From: Deltaproteobacteria bacterium
GTDB lineage: Bacteria > Desulfobacterota > GWC2-55-46
Assembly: GCA_016177845.1 (NCBI GenBank)
Contig: JACOUO010000028.1
Span: forward strand, 1 to 64,000
Direction of reading: 5' to 3'
Length of the DNA: 64,000 nt
In this document: one piece after another, positions 37,000 to 46,011 of the stretch
Numbering within the stretch: position 1 is the first letter of the stretch
Layout of the letters: each line of letters opens with the position of its first letter
The notes under the pieces: generated by a model
The model's database searches: none
Told to the model about the DNA's origin: nothing
Seen by the model: only the letters and a program-made list of their open reading frames with translations
Made by a program: the position numbers and the translations under genes

Positions 37000-38760
37000 T
37001 CAGCCTCTCGCTCTGGCGCGGGCGACACTTGTGTCAGCCGCGAACCTGCTTATCTGCTGTTTAAGGCGGGCTGAATAATCGCCGGACATTGCCCTGAATT
37101 TCCTGCCGTCAAGCGTAGGCTCAAGCTCGTCAGCGGCAAATACGCAATACCCAAGCCTGTAGGCAAGATAAGCCATTGAGTAAAATACTATCCTCCTTCT
37201 TACATCATCACCTGTAACGGCCTGATATTTTGAGATGAGATATTCCTGCTGCATTGGATTTAAGTTGAACTCTGTTATTGCCCCGGCAAGGTCCCAGGCT
37301 ATGTCCTGAGCGCACGGAAAAAACTGGTCTGCATAATGGTCAATGCAGTCCGTCTTTACATATCCGTTATAAGTCAGCAGCCAGTCATTGGGCATCATGT
37401 GCCCGTCAATGGCAACGGCAGGGCTTTCATCCATAATAGAGGCGAACCTGTCCAGAAAGCCGAGCTTATCAGCCCACTCTTCCCCAAGCCCCAGACTGAT
37501 ATTGACCTCCATCATCTCTCTTATATTTTCAAAGCCGGTTTGCCTTTCGACCACGAAATTTGTCCTAAGGAATTTAAGGTACTCTGCCATGAAATCAAGC
37601 ATGAGCGGATTGACTTCATTCCTTGAGATAGGCCTTCCGTTCACAAATTCAGCCAAAAGAAAACCGTTTGACAACCCTACTACAGGCTGTGCGAATCCGG
37701 CCTTTGCCAGAGCCTTTGCCCTTTCAAACTTTTCCCGCCCATAACGGCCATGGCCTATGAACCTGAGCAGCAGTGGCACCTTATTATCGGAGCAGAAGTA
37801 TTTTCTTTTTTCGTGATTAGGATGAACGGCTGGGGAGTCGGATTCATTGGCATAGAAAAACGCTCTCCATCCGCCTGCGGAAATATCCATCAGGCCTGCA
37901 GAAGGAAGATTCTCGGCAAGCCTTCCTGTCTTTATCCAGAGGTCTTCAAAAGATGCCGTGTATTTTGCATGCTTTTTCCATCTTGTCCTCGCCTTTTCGG
38001 ATTTAAAATTATCCCCGTCAGGAGACCAGCTCGGGAATAATATTATCCTTGAGTCGGGTATTCCTGCCAAAGAAAGCCTGTCAGCCATCCCTGTAATAGA
38101 GCTTCCGCTCAGGCCGGGGCCTTCATCGACAACAGCGAACAAGTCAAAACCCGACCTCAGGAGTTCTTTTTCAAATTCCTGCGAGATCTCCACTTTTCGG
38201 TCAAAAGGATGCCCATGCGGCCTCACTGTAAAGGCCTGGACTGCGCACCCGAGGGACTCAAGGGTCGCTGCCACAACCGCGCTTAAGCTTGTACCGATGC
38301 TTCTCAGCCCTATTACCGCGGCTTTTGCGGGCCGCATATCTTTATAGAACTTCTTAGCCGCTTCCATATATGTCTCAGGATAAAGCCCGTAATGGACAAA
38401 ACCCTCCGGTTTTTTTACCTTTATTTCTACAGGAAGCTTCATGACAGATATTTCATCAAGGGCAAACTTAAGGCGTCCGGCCCATGTCTTTACCTCATCA
38501 CTTTTCCGTTCCCATGAAGCCCTGAAAATATGGCCCGCGAAGATGCCTGCGGCCCTGAGATTCTTATTTAACAGGTTCAGATAATCCTTTTCTGGCGAGA
38601 TTGCGTCCTCTATTGCCGACTCAAATTCTCCCCAGTTAATAAGAAGCTCCATCGCGGCCTCATGCGCGCTATTTTCCTCAACTCTGTTCAGATCTGAGAA
38701 AATACGGCTTATGCACTCCTCAGGCGTTGAAGCCTGTTCGTGCTCCCTGTAAACTATCAT
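37000..38760 (-). CDS. Phosphoribosyltransferase fused to an APH/kinase-like domain
   Basis: 586 residues. After about 120 residues of unassigned sequence there is a type I PRTase-like domain: AAVIGLRSIGTSLSAVV and the PRPP-loop-like VVDEGPGLSGSSITG near 218. Residues about 330-530 look like an aminoglycoside-phosphotransferase fold, with FLLAEFVNGRPIS, then DGHMMPNDWLL, then TDCIDHYADQ and QDIAWDLAGA. In that second part the usual HGDxxxxN motif appears as DGHMMPN, so the catalytic Asp is His and activity is doubtful. I do not recognise a characterised protein with this architecture. The start follows AAGGG. Role in the cluster is unknown. Confidence 0.7.
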   Translation of the reverse strand: MIVYREHEQASTPEECISRIFSDLNRVEENSAHEAAMELLINWGEFESAIEDAISPEKDYLNLLNKNLRAAGIFAGHIFRASWERKSDEVKTWAGRLKFALDEISVMKLPVEIKVKKPEGFVHYGLYPETYMEAAKKFYKDMRPAKAAVIGLRSIGTSLSAVVAATLESLGCAVQAFTVRPHGHPFDRKVEISQEFEKELLRSGFDLFAVVDEGPGLSGSSITGMADRLSLAGIPDSRIILFPSWSPDGDNFKSEKARTRWKKHAKYTASFEDLWIKTGRLAENLPSAGLMDISAGGWRAFFYANESDSPAVHPNHEKRKYFCSDNKVPLLLRFIGHGRYGREKFERAKALAKAGFAQPVVGLSNGFLLAEFVNGRPISRNEVNPLMLDFMAEYLKFLRTNFVVERQTGFENIREMMEVNISLGLGEEWADKLGFLDRFASIMDESPAVAIDGHMMPNDWLLTYNGYVKTDCIDHYADQFFPCAQDIAWDLAGAITEFNLNPMQQEYLISKYQAVTGDDVRRRIVFYSMAYLAYRLGYCVFAADELEPTLDGRKFRAMSGDYSARLKQQISRFAADTSVARARARG

Positions 38761-38781
38761 GAATTTTCCCTTCAGGTATTT

Positions 38782-39519
38782 TTACGGTTTTCTCGCGAGA
38801 AAAAAGACCCTGCCGATTCCAAGGTCGTCTTCAAGTCCATAGTCTTTGCGGGCTGAGCGGATTTCAATATCACAAAAGCCTGAGTTCGTAAGCGCTGATA
38901 AAATCTGTTGAGGATCATAACACCGTTGCCTGACATTGCAATCCGCCCTCTTCCACTCCCCTTCAATGAGCCTGAACATGGTCACTTCAGTATGAGCCTC
39001 TCCTGCTTCAAGGTCATAGCCGCCCCTTAAAAAACAGGCATTGTCCCCTTCGACATAAGCCCCGGTCTTATGCCAGGATTGCGTGTACGCCTCTTCCAGC
39101 AGGAGGTCGAAGAAAAAATATCCTCCTGATAAAAGGCTGGTGAATACATTCCCGAATACCTTTTCAACATCGTTTACTTCCGTGATATGATTTATGCTGT
39201 CAAAGGCTGAAACAACCGCGTCAAAGCCGTTCAGCTCAAAGTGCCTTGCGTCGAAAGATAAAAAAGTTCCTTCAGGCACATTTGCCTTTGCGAACCTTAT
39301 CATTTCGCCTGAGCTGTCAATCCCGGTTATTTTGTAACCCTTTTCAGCCAAGGCTTTAGCCAAATGCCCCGTGCCGCAGCAAAGGTCAAGAACTGAGGAG
39401 CCAGGTCTCAGATTTGAAAGCACAAAGGATTCGAATATCCTGAATAGTTGAGAATGGTATTGGCTTCCCCAATACCTGTTATAAAACCAGGCAAGCTGGT
39501 CATATCCCGTATTTTTCAT
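38782..39519 (-). CDS. Class I SAM-dependent methyltransferase
   Basis: 245 residues. The SAM motif I is VLDLCCGTGHLAKALAEKG, motif II ITGIDSSGEMI, and post-motif VVSAFDSINHI. The C-terminal half contains a beta extension typical of small-molecule methyltransferases. It lies 21 bp before the PRTase-kinase gene and 14 bp after the acyltransferase gene. It probably modifies a sugar or nucleotide intermediate of the cluster; the substrate is not readable from sequence. Confidence 0.88.
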   Translation of the reverse strand: MKNTGYDQLAWFYNRYWGSQYHSQLFRIFESFVLSNLRPGSSVLDLCCGTGHLAKALAEKGYKITGIDSSGEMIRFAKANVPEGTFLSFDARHFELNGFDAVVSAFDSINHITEVNDVEKVFGNVFTSLLSGGYFFFDLLLEEAYTQSWHKTGAYVEGDNACFLRGGYDLEAGEAHTEVTMFRLIEGEWKRADCNVRQRCYDPQQILSALTNSGFCDIEIRSARKDYGLEDDLGIGRVFFLARKP

Positions 39520-39533
39520 TTTTCCGCTTTTTA

Positions 39534-40556
39534 CTATCTTTCTATTATTAACCTGTAATTGATTCTGTCAAGCGCGCCCCATACATATTTGTATTTTTCC
39601 TCTCCCCTCAAAAAATCAAACTCTTCAATCCCGCTGTTAATCTCATCTTCGATGACCTTTGCCATCAAAACCCTTCCCGGGCTGAGCTTTAGGAATTCAG
39701 GGTCAAAACCTCCGAGATAAGAATAAAACCTCTTTGATTTAGCAAACCCGTAAACTGCCGCAATATCCCTTCCATCGAGCTTCAGCCTGTAAAGCCTCAG
39801 CATGCCTGCCTCAAGCATGCCCTTTGCGAGTTCGCTGTGAAATGCCTGGATTCTTTTATCGGCCAGCACGCCCTTTTGCCCTTCCATCTCCCATCTTGCG
39901 CGGTGAAGGCGAAAAAGGGCGTCCATGCATTCATTCAGATTATCTCTGCCCGCTTTTTCTATCTTTACCTTTCCCTCTTTTTCGAGTGTCTTTTGGGAGC
40001 GGCGGACCCTTGTTCTATAACCGCTCGGAAGGCTTTTAAGATATTGTTCGAATGTGCCCGGCAGTTTTAAAACTGGGCAAATGCCATGCTTCTCCTTCCT
40101 TTTGCTCAGTCCCGAATCAATGGCAAGCGTAGGAGAACTCTCCTTTATTTCCTGAAGGTCGCACCTGTCCCAGTTTACCGAAGAGGATAAGAGAAAATTA
40201 AATACTATCTCCGTTCCGATAAGCTCTATTCCGGGCTCAAATAGAAAATCAAGGTAATCTGAGATGCCTGTGCCGATAAAAAATATTTCTTTCTTTTTTT
40301 CAGTTTTATTAAACCCTAAATACAGCGGTGCAATGCCCGCAAGCCTTCCCTCAATGCGCACAGTCAGGCACATGAGCCTGCCGTTGCCGAAATGATTCCA
40401 CCACGGAATAAGCCACTGGGGCGACTGAAATGGCGTTGCTGAAGCGCACCTTGAAAAAAGCTCTGTCCATTCATCCCGGATGGATTCAAGTTCATCAACA
40501 GTATCAATCTCCATAATATTCAGAAGGCTCGTTCTTTCCATGATATTCTTTCTCAT
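39534..40556 (-). CDS. GNAT-fold acyltransferase, CelD/FemAB-like
   Basis: About 340 residues with the double-GNAT organisation of the CelD/BcsL or FemAB group: PFQSPQWLIPWWNHFG near the N-terminus, the PSGYRTRVRRSQKTLEKEG linker helix, and AVYGFAKSKRFYSYLGGFDP then EFDFLRGEEKYKYVWG near the end. Such enzymes acylate amino sugars or transfer aminoacyl groups in envelope glycan pathways. The ATG at 40556 lies two bases after the stop of the upstream glycosyltransferase gene (TGAAATG); a further ATG is at 40541. The adjacent PIG-L deacetylase could create the free amine it acylates, which is inference. Confidence 0.82.
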   Translation of the reverse strand: MRKNIMERTSLLNIMEIDTVDELESIRDEWTELFSRCASATPFQSPQWLIPWWNHFGNGRLMCLTVRIEGRLAGIAPLYLGFNKTEKKKEIFFIGTGISDYLDFLFEPGIELIGTEIVFNFLLSSSVNWDRCDLQEIKESSPTLAIDSGLSKRKEKHGICPVLKLPGTFEQYLKSLPSGYRTRVRRSQKTLEKEGKVKIEKAGRDNLNECMDALFRLHRARWEMEGQKGVLADKRIQAFHSELAKGMLEAGMLRLYRLKLDGRDIAAVYGFAKSKRFYSYLGGFDPEFLKLSPGRVLMAKVIEDEINSGIEEFDFLRGEEKYKYVWGALDRINYRLIIER

Positions 40557-40557
40557 T

Positions 40558-41619
40558 TCAACTGAAGAGATACTCGATGTCCCTGCCCTCAATAAGTCTT
40601 GAGTAGGTTTCAAGGTAATTGTTTACCATCACTCTGGAAGAAAACCTTTCTCTTGCGGATTGCCTGCAGGCCTCGGGATCTATCTCTTCGGAGAATTTTA
40701 TTGCGACAGCCATCTCTGCCTGATTGGTAACTAAAAAACCTGTTTTGCCGTCTTCTATGATATTGGTCAGCGCGCCGCTTGGAAATGCAATTACGGGTGT
40801 GCCGCAGGCAAGTGCCTCCATCGCAACCAGTGAACTTGTTTCCGGGGCGAGGCTTGGCACGAGCACACATTTGGCCGCGCTCAGAAGCCTTCTTTTTCTC
40901 TCAAACCCTATAGGGCCTATGAATCTGCAGCACTTTTCATCAAGCCGCGGAACAATCTCTTTGTTAAAATAATTTTCGTGCGTTTCGTAATTAAAGACCC
41001 TGCCAGCAAGAAGCATTGGCACACCGGCCTTGCGCGCGGCCTCAATTGCTATATGAAATCCCTTCTCAGGGCATATCCTTCCCAATGAAATGGCAAAATT
41101 GCGTTTGCTTACATTTGCAGCCAATCTTTCAATCGGCACGCCATTCTCGATATCGTCCAATAATTTCAGCCCCGAGGGATATGTCATCCTCTGGGATTTC
41201 GATACGCAGTGCAGATAGGTCTCAGGCCTTTTCGGATAAAGGGCCTTTTGCGAGTACCATGCAAGAGGCAGATGCAGAGTCGCCAGCACCGGCACACCAT
41301 GAGGCGGAAGATAGCAATCGTAATCAAGCCCGTGCATGTGGATTATGTCTACATCCCATTTTTTAAGCGCCTGATTTATGGCAAACTTATGCTGCTCTCT
41401 TATATGCGCGCGCACTTCGGAGTCAATCGGCCTGTTGACCGAAGGGGTTTCAATCAGCTCCCCTTCCACCTGAGATCCTTCGCAGGCAATCACTATCGAC
41501 TTATGTTTTAGCGCAGTCAATTCCGAGTCAAGAAGCCCGAGGATCTGCTCGGCCCCTCCCGGAGTGTCCGCCCTTACAGGGGCAAGCGGATATGCCACGC
41601 TTAATACGGTAAGGCTCAT
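40558..41619 (-). CDS. Glycosyltransferase family 4
   Basis: 353 residues, GT-B fold. The N-terminal GGAEQILG loop and the C-terminal nucleotide-sugar motif with FAISLGRICPEKGFHIAIEA, then LVPSLAPETSSLVAMEALAC and GTPVIAF, place it in GT4. It transfers a sugar from a nucleotide donor, retaining the anomeric configuration. The start overlaps the stop of the PIG-L gene by four bases. Confidence 0.92.
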   Translation of the reverse strand: MSLTVLSVAYPLAPVRADTPGGAEQILGLLDSELTALKHKSIVIACEGSQVEGELIETPSVNRPIDSEVRAHIREQHKFAINQALKKWDVDIIHMHGLDYDCYLPPHGVPVLATLHLPLAWYSQKALYPKRPETYLHCVSKSQRMTYPSGLKLLDDIENGVPIERLAANVSKRNFAISLGRICPEKGFHIAIEAARKAGVPMLLAGRVFNYETHENYFNKEIVPRLDEKCCRFIGPIGFERKRRLLSAAKCVLVPSLAPETSSLVAMEALACGTPVIAFPSGALTNIIEDGKTGFLVTNQAEMAVAIKFSEEIDPEACRQSARERFSSRVMVNNYLETYSRLIEGRDIEYLFS

Positions 41620-42461
41620 ATCATGCCCTCAATGCCGAGGCTGTGAAGGGCCTCCTGCGAAAGACTGCGCCATCTTTCGCCGGTCATACCCCATTCAAAG
41701 TTCTCGTAGAAAAGCCGGCCCGCATGAGGCGGCATTGTAAAATCATAAAGCGGTGCAGGCCTGAACTTCTCAAATTCAAGCGGGAATACGCCTAAGATCT
41801 TTTGCTGTGTTGAAAAACATTCAACCATCCTGCGCTTTAAAAGCCTCTCTTCTTCTGAAAGCACAACCGATATGCTCTCAGTATTATGAGGAAGGAACTC
41901 CGACACCGCCATCTTTGCCCCTGAAGAGAAATAAGATGTGTATTCAACAAGAAGGGGAGGAACAATGCCTTCAAGCTCAAGGAGCCTGCACGCCGCGTGC
42001 GCCCCGAAAGCTGATGCGTCATGGTCAGGATGCCCCCCTTCGTACGCAAGCGTAAGCACTATTTCAGGCCTTAAGCTCTTTATAATGCCGGCCAGAGTAT
42101 TTGAGAGCGAGACAAGGTCGAATGATGCCTCCTGGTCAACAAGACCTACCTCAATGCATTGCTCCGGCCTGATGTTTACAAGGCCAAGCGCAGAATGAAG
42201 CTCTTTTTTCCTCGCCTGCGCATACCCCTTGCGAGTCTTGAATCCGCAGGAATACGCGTCACTGAGGTTTTTAGGCGCGCCGTCAGTCACATGGACGAAG
42301 GAGGCCTTCTTTATATATTTGAACCTTCCGCCCGCCCCTATAACCTCATCATCGGGGTGCGCGGCTATGATAAGGACGGATGGGTTTGCAGGGTTGACGC
42401 TATGCGTGCAGAAGCGGATGACAAGCTCTGTCATGATGTTTCTGATCTCTAATCTATGCAT
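41616..42461 (-). CDS. PIG-L family N-deacetylase
   Basis: About 281 residues. The zinc-binding signature LIIAAHPDDEVIGAGG and the second His motif GHPDHDASAFGAH are intact. The family removes N-acetyl groups from GlcNAc-containing lipids or glycosides. The ATG at 42461 lies 13 bases after the stop of the upstream glycosidase; the frame is also open further upstream but that would overlap. With the acyltransferase two genes on it suggests that an amino group in the product is deacetylated and re-acylated. Confidence 0.9.
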   Translation of the reverse strand: MHRLEIRNIMTELVIRFCTHSVNPANPSVLIIAAHPDDEVIGAGGRFKYIKKASFVHVTDGAPKNLSDAYSCGFKTRKGYAQARKKELHSALGLVNIRPEQCIEVGLVDQEASFDLVSLSNTLAGIIKSLRPEIVLTLAYEGGHPDHDASAFGAHAACRLLELEGIVPPLLVEYTSYFSSGAKMAVSEFLPHNTESISVVLSEEERLLKRRMVECFSTQQKILGVFPLEFEKFRPAPLYDFTMPPHAGRLFYENFEWGMTGERWRSLSQEALHSLGIEGMI

Positions 42462-42474
42462 TATTATATTGAAC

Positions 42475-43362
42475 CTATTTCGTGTAGCGTTTAACCATCT
42501 TGGCGCAGAATTCAGCAAAGCCTTCAACCCGTTTGGGAGGGCTGGTATGGTGCGGGGCTATGCCCTCTGATTCGGGAGTAAAGCAAAATGTCACGGTAAG
42601 GTCGAAATCCTCAAGCGCCTTCATCTGCCTGTCAAACCATTTTTCAGCATTGGGCCTTGTGCTGTCAGCCCAGCTTATGCCTGTCCTCAAGTGCTTTATG
42701 CCCAGCTTTTTCATTTGCTTTACGGCGTCACCCAGCCTGTGGTCCTCAAAGTGAAACCATTGGCATATCCCAAGCTCAGGAGTAAAATCAGCAAATCTCC
42801 TGAAAGATATTTTAGGGATCCCGTCCTCTTTAATGAGGCCCATATAAAAGTGCCTGTAGTAGGCAGAGCCCTCCGCCTCGCGGTGCCGTGTCGTGGCAGG
42901 CCATGCCTTCGGCAGGTCGTATAGGCTGTACCAATGTATGCGCTCAACTTTGCCGATTAAAAGCTCGGCTGTCTTTTGGAGGCCGAACTCCTGCACCTCT
43001 TCAGCCCCGAAGCTTGATACCCCTGCTTCAGAGACCCACACAGGCAGGTCAGTCACTCTCTCTATCTCTTTTATTTTTTCCGGCCATTCATGTATTGACC
43101 AGTGATTCCAGTCAAGCGGAAACCCATGGACCGCGATAACATCCATGTAGTCAAGCACGCCTTGATCTTTCAGATTGGTAATAAAATTAGGGTCAATGGG
43201 TGAGATGCCGCCGAGAACTCTGAGAGGGGCCGGATTAATTGAAGACACAGCCACTGCGGCTTCCTTCACCATTGCGGAAAAGGTCTTCCATTCAGGGTCA
43301 AGATGAAAATCCCAATGGGACAGGTTGTTCGGCTCGTTCCAAAACATCACCGCTTCAATCAC
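42475..43362 (-). CDS. Glycosidase-like TIM-barrel protein with circularly permuted order
   Basis: 295 residues from a GTG start supported by GGGGGTG. The probable acid/base Glu lies very early, in MFWNEPNNLSHW (about 7-18), and the probable nucleophile in PVWVSEAGVSSFG. After the end of the barrel (KISFRRFADF) a second part begins, LGICQWFHFEDHRLGDAVKQ, then HLRTGISWADS, which matches the first strands of such barrels and aligns with the N-terminus of the domain at 53263-55251. So N-terminal strands sit at the C-terminus. I recall similarly ordered proteins labelled beta-xylosidase in rhizobial clusters, but this needs a search. The substrate is unknown. Confidence 0.78.
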   Translation of the reverse strand: MIEAVMFWNEPNNLSHWDFHLDPEWKTFSAMVKEAAVAVSSINPAPLRVLGGISPIDPNFITNLKDQGVLDYMDVIAVHGFPLDWNHWSIHEWPEKIKEIERVTDLPVWVSEAGVSSFGAEEVQEFGLQKTAELLIGKVERIHWYSLYDLPKAWPATTRHREAEGSAYYRHFYMGLIKEDGIPKISFRRFADFTPELGICQWFHFEDHRLGDAVKQMKKLGIKHLRTGISWADSTRPNAEKWFDRQMKALEDFDLTVTFCFTPESEGIAPHHTSPPKRVEGFAEFCAKMVKRYTK

Positions 43363-43382
43363 TTTTCCGCACCCCCTTTCTG

Positions 43383-44111
43383 CTATATTTTTTTGCAGAT
43401 AAACACTTCCTCTTCGGGATGGCTTAAAATATTGAATCCTGAACTCCTCAACATGGCCTCAGCGCAGGCCCTGTTGGGAAGCCACCAGTTTGTAGGGTCC
43501 CCTGAATAATTATTTTCTATAAAGAACATCCTGGGAAATGATTGTCTTTCAAAAATCTTTTTTTCGTTAAAAGGATAATCATCTTCGATCCCTTCGACTT
43601 CAGGGCTGCCTCTTAAGAGTGACTGGAATACAAGCATGTCATCTGCCGCATGCTCATGTATCAGGTCGAGCGCAAGCAGCGGATATCTGAGATGGTAAAG
43701 CACCCCCATGAACAGCACTATGTCGAAGCGTTCGCCAAGTTCACCAATTTCATATACCGATAATCTTCTGAACTCTATATCGACTCCGATACTCCTGGAT
43801 GCGAAACGGGCCTGTGCCAGATAGTCCTCGTCAAAGTCAATGCCCAATACCCTTTCAGCCCCCCTCTTCTTCATCTCGATAGAGTAGAACCCGCCGTTGC
43901 ATCCGATATCGAGGACTGATTTGCCTGTAAGGTCTTCAGGGATTGCATTTGAAAAAGAGCGCCATTTTATCTTCGGGTAATCTCCGAGGAAATGGTCCGG
44001 CGCAGTCTGAAAGCCTGAAATATTTATATTATGGAACCACGGCCCAAGTTCCTCTATCCGCCTCTGTATCTCATCTCTATCAATTTTTGCCTCAGGCATG
44101 AACTTGCTCAT
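43383..44111 (-). CDS. SAM-dependent methyltransferase, CmoB/DUF1698-like
   Basis: 242 residues. SVLDIGCNGGFYSIEMKKRG is the SAM motif, followed by VLGIDFDEDYLAQARF and FDIVLFMGVLYHLRYPLLAL, all typical of the DUF1698 group that includes tRNA-modifying CmoB. In this context a sugar substrate is more likely than tRNA. From memory it resembles the methyltransferases grouped as TIGR04290, which occur with a B12-binding radical SAM protein like the one at 52002-53282; this needs checking. GGAGAGG precedes an ATG that overlaps the upstream stop (TAATG). Confidence 0.87.
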   Translation of the reverse strand: MSKFMPEAKIDRDEIQRRIEELGPWFHNINISGFQTAPDHFLGDYPKIKWRSFSNAIPEDLTGKSVLDIGCNGGFYSIEMKKRGAERVLGIDFDEDYLAQARFASRSIGVDIEFRRLSVYEIGELGERFDIVLFMGVLYHLRYPLLALDLIHEHAADDMLVFQSLLRGSPEVEGIEDDYPFNEKKIFERQSFPRMFFIENNYSGDPTNWWLPNRACAEAMLRSSGFNILSHPEEEVFICKKI

Positions 44112-44848
44112 TAACCTCTCCTGACCATGTCCTCGCTTAAAAGCCTGATAGCCTCCCTGTAGCCGTGCAGCGTCCCTACATCAACATAAGATTCTCCTGC
44201 TCTTACGCCGACTGCATGGCCGCCTTTTCTGATATATTCATTTACGAGGGTGCCGACATATTCATCAGCCCTGCCCCTCTCAATCCATAATTCATATAAT
44301 TGCCTGAATACAACTCCTGATAATTTAAACGCGCCCCACACCCAATTGGATATGGCCTTTTCGCTTTTGACCTGTATCTCCAGCACACGCCCGGCATCAT
44401 CCTGAACAACAGAATCGAAATATTGCGGGCTGTCAACAGGGAACAGCAGGAATGAAAGCCCCTCAAATCCAAGCGAGCTGAACCCATCCTCAGGGAACCA
44501 GACAGTATCAGGCAGCCCCACCATCACGAACTCATCAGGCCTTACAAGCGAAGCGGCCCTGAATATCGAATCGCAAAGCCCTGAGGGCTGAGGCTGTACA
44601 ACATAGCAGATATCTGCCTTGCCCACCCCGTTGCCGTAATATTCCATGATGTCGGATTTTCCGGGTGATATCACAAAGCATATCTTGGTAGCACCTCCGA
44701 TTATCATCCGTTCAACAAGGTACTCGCTTACGGCCCTGGGCCTTTCCCTTTCGCCGTCCAGACGGCTGCCTACAGGCAAAAGCTCCTTGGAAAAAGCGAG
44801 AGGTTGTATCCGGCTGCCTGCGCCAGCCGCAGGAATAATTCCCCACAT
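44111..44848 (-). CDS. Sugar-1-phosphate nucleotidyltransferase
   Basis: About 245 residues from MWGIIPAAGAGSRIQPLAFS, the nucleotide-binding G-x-G-x-R loop of the RfbA/GalU-type fold, with SKELLPVG next. The ATG at 44848 is supported by AAGGAGGGACTT; the frame is open further upstream but that part overlaps the previous gene. The enzyme makes an NDP-sugar from NTP and a sugar-1-phosphate, supplying the glycosyltransferases of the cluster. Which sugar is not clear. Confidence 0.88.
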   Translation of the reverse strand: MWGIIPAAGAGSRIQPLAFSKELLPVGSRLDGERERPRAVSEYLVERMIIGGATKICFVISPGKSDIMEYYGNGVGKADICYVVQPQPSGLCDSIFRAASLVRPDEFVMVGLPDTVWFPEDGFSSLGFEGLSFLLFPVDSPQYFDSVVQDDAGRVLEIQVKSEKAISNWVWGAFKLSGVVFRQLYELWIERGRADEYVGTLVNEYIRKGGHAVGVRAGESYVDVGTLHGYREAIRLLSEDMVRRG

Positions 44849-44858
44849 AAGTCCCTCC

Positions 44859-45935
44859 TTATGTTTTAACCCCTGCAGCCCTCTCCAGAATATTTTCAAG
44901 CTCGATTGCCCGTTTTTCCGAACTATGTTCTTCAAGCGCCCTTTCACGGGCTGCTCTGGAAAGCCTTCTGCGCTCCGCCTCGGTCATACCAAGCGCATTT
45001 ACAACATCATCTGATGTCCTTACAATAATTATCTCTGAACCGGGTCTGAAAAAATTATCAAGCCCTTCCCAAAAGTCGCTTAGTATCGGAGTGCCGCAGG
45101 CAGCGGCCTCAAAAAGCCGCCCTGAAGGGCAATAACCCATCTCGGCCATTGCGCCGCGAGTGACATTCAATGTAAATAACGATGAACAATAAAAAGACGG
45201 ATGCTCAGGCGGGGGCACATGGTTGAAATAAAAAATGCTTTCAGTCCATGGGAATGTTTGAGGATATAAAGAACCCCCAAGCATAAATCTCCTGTCCGCC
45301 AATCTTCTGGAAGGCTCTATGAAGAGCTCTTTTAATTTCTCTTGCCTGTCCTGGGCGTATGTGCCCAGATACGAAAGATCGCCCCTGTATGCGTCAATGG
45401 GCGCAACAGGCCTGTGTGCGTCAGGGTCAACACTGCCGTAGAGCGGCAATGCCTCCTTTGCGCCGAGCATCTCCTTTAGCTGCGTAAGAATAGCCCCGCC
45501 TGTATAGCTTAATACAAGATCAAAATCCGTCAACCCGTTCTCTGTAATATATGTAAGTTTTTCTCCTGCCCTGAGCAATTTCAGCGTCACCGGCGTATCA
45601 AGGTCATAAAAAGCCTTTAGCCTTGCCCGTGAAGAAAGCATAAGCCTGGTAGCCTCAATCCCGTCAGGACAGTAAGAAGTGATCAGCCCTGCGTCAGCAT
45701 CAGCAAGATGGAGTTCGGCCTTGCCGCTTGCATCATTCCAGTCTTTATAAAGTACCAGCTCAACTCCGCGCATCTCAGTCAAGTCCCTGTGCGCTGCGTA
45801 GTAAGGCACATCTTTTTCAAAAAAAACTATATTATGGCCTCTGTTTACAAAGGCCCTGCAAAGCCCTCTCCAAATGGTCGCGTGCCCGTTGCCCCAGGAA
45901 GAACTGATAGTCAGACCGAATATCACAAGTTTCAT
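44859..45935 (-). CDS. CgeB-like glycosyltransferase 1
   Basis: 358 residues. The N-terminus LTISSSWGNGHATIWRGLCR and the C-terminal half (TLNVTRGAMAEMGYCPSGRL, then FEAAACGTPILSDFWEGLDNFFRPG) are typical of the CgeB/DUF3880 GT-B glycosyltransferases. It is closely related to the protein at 47597-48685: both share SSWGNGHAT, YDIDTPVTL and the LYCSVD/LYGSVD segment. GGAGGCAGAGGCTG precedes the ATG. It follows the stress-gene block on the same strand. Confidence 0.85.
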   Translation of the reverse strand: MKLVIFGLTISSSWGNGHATIWRGLCRAFVNRGHNIVFFEKDVPYYAAHRDLTEMRGVELVLYKDWNDASGKAELHLADADAGLITSYCPDGIEATRLMLSSRARLKAFYDLDTPVTLKLLRAGEKLTYITENGLTDFDLVLSYTGGAILTQLKEMLGAKEALPLYGSVDPDAHRPVAPIDAYRGDLSYLGTYAQDRQEKLKELFIEPSRRLADRRFMLGGSLYPQTFPWTESIFYFNHVPPPEHPSFYCSSLFTLNVTRGAMAEMGYCPSGRLFEAAACGTPILSDFWEGLDNFFRPGSEIIIVRTSDDVVNALGMTEAERRRLSRAARERALEEHSSEKRAIELENILERAAGVKT

Positions 45936-45962
45936 CAGCCTCTGCCTCCGTTTTCAAGCCGC

Positions 45963-45986
45963 AGGCTCCCCTTGAAAGGGGAGCCT
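45963..45986 (-). terminator. Inverted repeat after the stress-gene block, possible terminator
   Basis: AGGCTCCCCTT and AAGGGGAGCCT form an 11-bp stem with a 2-base loop, between the end of the stress gene at 46012 and the CgeB-like gene. On the minus strand no U-run follows, so termination would be weak; on the plus strand TTTAAAA follows. It could mark the edge of the inserted block. Confidence 0.4.
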
Positions 45987-46011
45987 TTAAAACGGCTGAC
46001 AGATAAAACTT

